Below are positions 6,194 through 9,508 of a stretch of DNA of 9,508 nucleotides, one piece after another (positions within the stretch are counted from its first letter, which is position 1; each line of letters opens with the position of its first letter). The notes under the pieces are model-generated. The model had not been told where the DNA came from. It saw only the letters and a program-made list of their open reading frames with translations, and made no database searches. This stretch comes from JAWUWD01 sp034112085 (lineage in GTDB: Bacteria > Bacteroidota > Bacteroidia > Cytophagales > Cyclobacteriaceae): positions 1-9,508 of the forward strand of contig JAWUWD010000072.1 in assembly GCA_034112085.1 (NCBI GenBank), written 5' to 3'. Made by a program: the position numbers and the translations under genes.

Positions 6194-7156
6194 TTAAATG
6201 GCATATCTATCCATAAGTGAATCAATGGCCCCGACACGATCTTCCACAGAGATACCAAGGTTGTGAGCGCCATATTCGTCATACCTGCTCGCATTTTTGT
6301 TTTGGTAAAAAAGACCTATAGGAGTGGTTGTTTTTACCAATTCGGCTACTTCCCTTGCTTTAACTATATCTGAAGGATCATGCTCGGTGACATGGCGGAA
6401 CTTACTCATAGCTTTCTCTTCCAACACAATGCCCTCATTATGATGAAGTACGGTAATAGCATCAGGATCAGACATGGTAGGCTCATAATTATCACGCATA
6501 AATACTGGGCATCTTTGAACAACTCGAACGAAAGCCAATCCCGGATGATCATAAGCTTTCTTGATGGTGGCATGTAAGTGCGCTGGCTTCCAATCTACTG
6601 TCTGTGCCACAAAAGAAACATTGGCCAAGCCTAAAGTTGCCTGAATAGGATTGATTGGAGGAAGTATTGATCCTTTAGGGTGGGTATTGGAGACGGTACC
6701 AAGTGGGCTGGTGGGAGAAGTTTGTTTTTTTGTTAACCCATATATCGAATTATCAAAAAGTAAAACAACCATCTTCATATTGTACCTGATAGCATGAACC
6801 CAATGACCGGCACCAATTGAGCAACAATCACCATCCCCCGTCACCATGAACACGTTCAAGTCGGGTCTTCTGAACTTTACCCCAGAGGCCACTGGAAACG
6901 CCCTCCCATGCAACCCGTGAAAGCCATAGGTTTTCATATAATGTGGAAAGCGACTGCTACAACCTATACCCGATACAAAAACAGTGTTTTCGGGTGCCAG
7001 TTGTTCATCTTTACATAGCTTTTGAACGGAATTCAGGATGGTATGGGCACCACAGCCTGAACACCACCGTGCTTTACCACTCGCATAATCTGCCATTTTA
7101 TAGTGATCTCCTTCAGGAATGGTGACATCACAAAAATCTGGTTGTAAGGAAATCAT
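6194..7156 (-). CDS. korB: 2-oxoacid:ferredoxin oxidoreductase, beta subunit (2-oxoglutarate-type)
   Basis: This 320-residue TPP-binding catalytic subunit works with KorA to convert a 2-oxoacid plus CoA to acyl-CoA and CO2, passing electrons to ferredoxin. The [4Fe-4S] ligands typical of the family are visible: C32 and C35 in WCSGCG, C66 in GIGCSSRF, and C216 in QRCPVF. HGLHGRAFPVASGVK (80-94) and the TPP/Mg signature GDGDCCSIGAGHWVHAIRYN (107-126) follow, with FDNSIYGLTKKQTSPTS (134-150) completing the site. The C-terminal part (about 218-310) corresponds to the PFO beta C-terminal domain. Length is near that of typical KorB (about 280-340). The start is 3 bp after the korA stop, so translation is coupled. 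The motifs resemble 2-oxoglutarate enzymes more than pyruvate ones, but substrate choice (2-oxoglutarate, pyruvate or branched-chain) cannot be proved from sequence alone. Confidence 0.95.
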   Translation of the reverse strand: MISLQPDFCDVTIPEGDHYKMADYASGKARWCSGCGAHTILNSVQKLCKDEQLAPENTVFVSGIGCSSRFPHYMKTYGFHGLHGRAFPVASGVKFRRPDLNVFMVTGDGDCCSIGAGHWVHAIRYNMKMVVLLFDNSIYGLTKKQTSPTSPLGTVSNTHPKGSILPPINPIQATLGLANVSFVAQTVDWKPAHLHATIKKAYDHPGLAFVRVVQRCPVFMRDNYEPTMSDPDAITVLHHNEGIVLEEKAMSKFRHVTEHDPSDIVKAREVAELVKTTTPIGLFYQNKNASRYDEYGAHNLGISVEDRVGAIDSLMDRYAI

Positions 7157-7159
7157 ATA

Positions 7160-9055
7160 CTATTCGGTTAAGGTTAATTCGAGTTCTTTCTCCAGCATCT
7201 TCAGTATCTGAATGGGGCTTAAGGGCTGGCCATATACATTACTGAAGCAGTCTATATCTATGAGCGTGTGCGCTCTCAAGTACCATGCTAGTTGCGCATA
7301 GCGTCTATTTTCTTCCGTTATCAAAGGATTTCCCAAGGTATCGCTGTAGTTGATTTCCACGGTCATGACCTTTTTAAATTGCTCAAAGATTGATTTCAGA
7401 CCTGGTTCAATCGGACTTAAAAAATGAAGGTGAAGGCTACTGACCTTGACTCCCTTTTCCCTCGCCTGTTCAACAGCCTCTTCTATGGCTCCTCGCGTAG
7501 AACCCCATCCAACAAGTAACAAATCACCCGTTTTGTCTCCATTTACCATGGGCGTTTTGAGGGTTTGATGCAAAGCAGCTAGTTTGCGGCTCCTACTTTC
7601 AGCAGCTCGCTGATTGATGGCCGGGTCATAAGCGACATGGCTTTCTTCATCATGTGCCAATCCTGTCAAAGTATACATCCCTCCTTTTTGACCGGGAATA
7701 GGTCGTTTACTAAGTCCAGTGGAGGAATCCCAATCATAGGCTTTCACCCCTTCCTTCCATCGACTTTGATCAATAGGCCCGGTAAACCACTCCGCTTTTA
7801 TTTTTGGGCGAGGGAATGGTTGTACACCAGTAGCCAAGTTGGCATCGGTAAGCACAAAGACGGGTGTTCTAAAGGACTCTGCTAATTTTCGTGCAAGGAT
7901 TACGTAGTGGAAGCATTCTTCGATGGTTGATGCGGCCAGAACAATCTTGGGTGCGTCTCCTGCAGCGCCATAAAGTACTGCAAGTAGGTCACCTTGCTCA
8001 ACCTTCGTAGGCAGCCCGGTGGATGGTCCTCCACGCTGAACATCTATAATGACAAGCGGGATTTCAGACATGACAGCCAACCCAATAAATTCTGTTTTTA
8101 AAGCAATTCCTGGTCCTGATGTGATGGTTACAGCTGTTTTTCCGGCATAAGAAGCTCCGATAGCAAAGCCTATAGCCGCTATTTCATCTTCGGCTTGATG
8201 AATGATGCCTCCAGCAGACTCTATCGTTTCAGCCATCGCATGGGTGGCTGATGTAGCTGGCGTAATTGGATACATCGAGCATACTTCAATTCCTGCAGCC
8301 ATGATGCCTAAACTGATCGCCTCATTTCCATTCATAACCACAAAATCGTCATCACTTAATTGACTAGGAATGGTAAAATGCATAGGAAGGTTGTCGTTAG
8401 CCCAATCATATCCTGCATGTAGTAGATCAAGGTTACTCTGAATAACTTCCTCACTCTTTTTACGGAATATATATTTCACCTGAGTAGCTGAGATTGTCAG
8501 GTCTCGGTCATAAACATTGCAAATAAGGCCTAGCACCCACATATTTTTTCCTTTACGGGCATCACTGACAAACTTTAGACATTCTTCTTCCATCGGGATT
8601 TCAAAGATCTTATATCCCAACTCTGTAAATTTCTTAATGGAATCTTGATAATTTTGGCGGATGTCTTTCGAGCTACTGTTTGCCCATTTATTTTCGATAA
8701 GTAAGTATGTTCCAGGCTTGTAGGCGTTTTGGTCGATCCTGCCATAAAGCACTTGTTCGTTAAGGGCAACAACCATGTCTGCATGGTCTCCCATATTGGT
8801 TATTTTGTCACTACCCATCCTCACTCGTATGCCTGATGCGCCTGCTTTGGACCTGGCTGGAGGTTGGATTTCTGCGGGTATAATTTCCACAGTCCATACA
8901 CCATTTCCCATTTTGGCTGAGATGATACCAAGGCTCTGTCCACATTTTTGAGCACCCTCCCCTGAGTCACTGACAATTTCAACAACTGCTTCCTTGATAA
9001 TATCCCTCTTGGGATGATGCGTTTCTGTATGAACGACTTCAGAAGTACTATTCAT
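7160..9055 (-). CDS. korA: 2-oxoacid:ferredoxin oxidoreductase, fused gamma-alpha subunit
   Basis: This 631-residue protein joins the gamma domain (about 25-205) to the alpha domain (about 235-620). That fusion is the arrangement of many KorA proteins. The gamma part has SGEGAQKCGQSLGIISAKMG (31-50), IRVRMGSDKITNMGDHADMVVALNE (76-100) and the linker LLHAGYDWAN. The alpha part begins with NGNEAISLGIMAAGI and contains the pyrimidine-binding YPITPAT (262-268), QAEDEIAAIGFAIGASYAGKTAVTITSGPG (287-316) and DVQRGGPSTGLPTKVEQGDL (338-357). It ends with the PFOR domain II-like segment DLLLVGWGSTRGAIEEAV (511-528). With KorB it forms the (alpha-beta)2 cytosolic enzyme. An 82-bp gap separates it from the upstream ferredoxin gene, with no clear terminator or promoter. 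The ATG at 9055 lacks a Shine-Dalgarno. About 40 residues between 415 and 480 (KAYDWDSSTGLSKRPIPGQKGGMYTLTGLAHDEE) match the insertion common in this class. Confidence 0.95.
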   Translation of the reverse strand: MNSTSEVVHTETHHPKRDIIKEAVVEIVSDSGEGAQKCGQSLGIISAKMGNGVWTVEIIPAEIQPPARSKAGASGIRVRMGSDKITNMGDHADMVVALNEQVLYGRIDQNAYKPGTYLLIENKWANSSSKDIRQNYQDSIKKFTELGYKIFEIPMEEECLKFVSDARKGKNMWVLGLICNVYDRDLTISATQVKYIFRKKSEEVIQSNLDLLHAGYDWANDNLPMHFTIPSQLSDDDFVVMNGNEAISLGIMAAGIEVCSMYPITPATSATHAMAETIESAGGIIHQAEDEIAAIGFAIGASYAGKTAVTITSGPGIALKTEFIGLAVMSEIPLVIIDVQRGGPSTGLPTKVEQGDLLAVLYGAAGDAPKIVLAASTIEECFHYVILARKLAESFRTPVFVLTDANLATGVQPFPRPKIKAEWFTGPIDQSRWKEGVKAYDWDSSTGLSKRPIPGQKGGMYTLTGLAHDEESHVAYDPAINQRAAESRSRKLAALHQTLKTPMVNGDKTGDLLLVGWGSTRGAIEEAVEQAREKGVKVSSLHLHFLSPIEPGLKSIFEQFKKVMTVEINYSDTLGNPLITEENRRYAQLAWYLRAHTLIDIDCFSNVYGQPLSPIQILKMLEKELELTLTE

Positions 9056-9137
9056 GTCTGATGTTTTATGTTAGTCTAATAAAAGAACCTTAGCGCTATT
9101 TTAGGATGATATACGTCAGTTGTAACAAAGATTAATG

Positions 9138-9508
9138 TCAGGAATAGCCAACATTTCGTTCTCCTTTTCTGATAATCTTTTTACTTTCATTCCCTTTGAT
9201 TGCTCCTGTTTTTTGATCCAACCAGACGATTGCTCCAGTAGGACATCTTTGTATTGGAACCTGTGTTTGGTGGTCCAACGTATAATTAATAACTGGAAGG
9301 TTGTTTTCCATGGTAATCAGATTTCCAGGCGCATCCATCGCACAGCGCCCGCAGGCAGTACACGCTACTTGACATTCATCCAACACTTCATCCCCATTCT
9401 CGAGGTTTTTACAGGCCATCCATAGCTGATGGCTTACCGGTTGCATTGAAAATAGGTCTTTAGGGCAAACTTCTGCGCAGTCTCCACAGGCAGTGCATTT
9501 ATCAACTT
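9138..9508 (-). CDS. RnfB-like ferredoxin, 5' end beyond the window
   Basis: The last 122 residues are visible; the frame stays open to base 9506 with no start. Visible residues 4-15 form a classical 4Fe-4S motif, CTACGDCAEVCP. A second set follows in RnfB style: AC (32), then ECQVAC-TAC-GRC (C45, C49, C52, C55). The expected fourth ligand CP is replaced by AP (59-60), and RCPTGAI (87-93) occurs 33 residues after C55. Cluster II may thus use C49, C52, C55 and the distant C88, with C45 spare, or be a different cluster type. RnfB is the ferredoxin-domain subunit of the Rnf ion-pumping complex. Here no other rnf gene is in view and KorA follows 82 bp downstream, so a role as dedicated electron carrier for KorAB is inferred. 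Any N-terminal membrane anchor would be outside the window. The 82-bp gap (9056-9137) shows no hairpin or recognisable promoter. Confidence 0.88.
   Translation of the reverse strand, partial: VDKCTACGDCAEVCPKDLFSMQPVSHQLWMACKNLENGDEVLDECQVACTACGRCAMDAPGNLITMENNLPVINYTLDHQTQVPIQRCPTGAIVWLDQKTGAIKGNESKKIIRKGERNVGYS

Noticed and set aside
7637..7885. An 82-codon open frame on the + strand inside korA
   Set aside because: Antisense shadow of korA with no recognisable motif.
8575..8784. A 69-codon open frame on the same strand inside korA
   Set aside because: It lies wholly inside the strongly supported korA frame and its translation resembles no protein.
9056..9137. An internal promoter between the ferredoxin gene and korA
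   Set aside because: No pair of TTTG and TAnnTTTG elements at proper spacing was found, and sigma-70-like matches were poor.

Overview
The window looks like a chromosomal segment of a Bacteroidota bacterium, probably of the Cytophagales type. The reasons are an A+T-rich composition with long AT-rich spacers, mostly no Shine-Dalgarno sequences, a soluble PAS histidine kinase paired with a NarL-type regulator, an ECF sigma factor, and a KorAB-type 2-oxoacid:ferredoxin oxidoreductase in a redox operon. The taxonomic call is an inference from style and protein flavour, not from a marker gene.

Layout, left to right. Positions 1-285 are the 3' end of groL (GroEL) on the + strand, closed by a strong intrinsic terminator at 307-335. 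Everything after that is on the - strand. An orphan ECF sigma factor (400-975) faces groL convergently. A 200-bp spacer holds two adjacent palindromes (1037-1064) and a large nested stem-loop (1137-1187) that contains the stop codon of the next gene. Then comes an apparent three-gene unit, read right to left: a soluble two-PAS histidine kinase (2420-3754), its response regulator (1779-2423, ATGA overlap) and an unrecognised 183-aa protein with a faint UspA-like layout (1176-1727). A roughly 540-bp gene-free spacer (3821-4358) carries four copies of a 20-bp motif: two direct, and two forming a 52-bp inverted repeat. It looks like the remains or ends of a mobile element, or a cluster of protein-binding sites.

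The right half is one compact - strand operon: an RnfB-like ferredoxin (9138 to the window edge, 5' end missing), korA (gamma-alpha fusion), korB (TPP/4Fe-4S beta subunit) and a 608-aa protein. Gaps are 82, 3 and 8 bp. KorAB should oxidatively decarboxylate a 2-oxoacid, probably 2-oxoglutarate, with CoA and reduce ferredoxin. The RnfB-like protein, with two predicted 4Fe-4S sites, is a natural electron acceptor or carrier.

The 608-aa protein is the most interesting gene. Its central and C-terminal parts resemble, as far as memory allows, the TPP-domain half and an extra C-terminal region of large PFOR-like proteins. It lacks the cysteines and the GDG TPP motif, so it may be a non-catalytic fourth subunit or scaffold.
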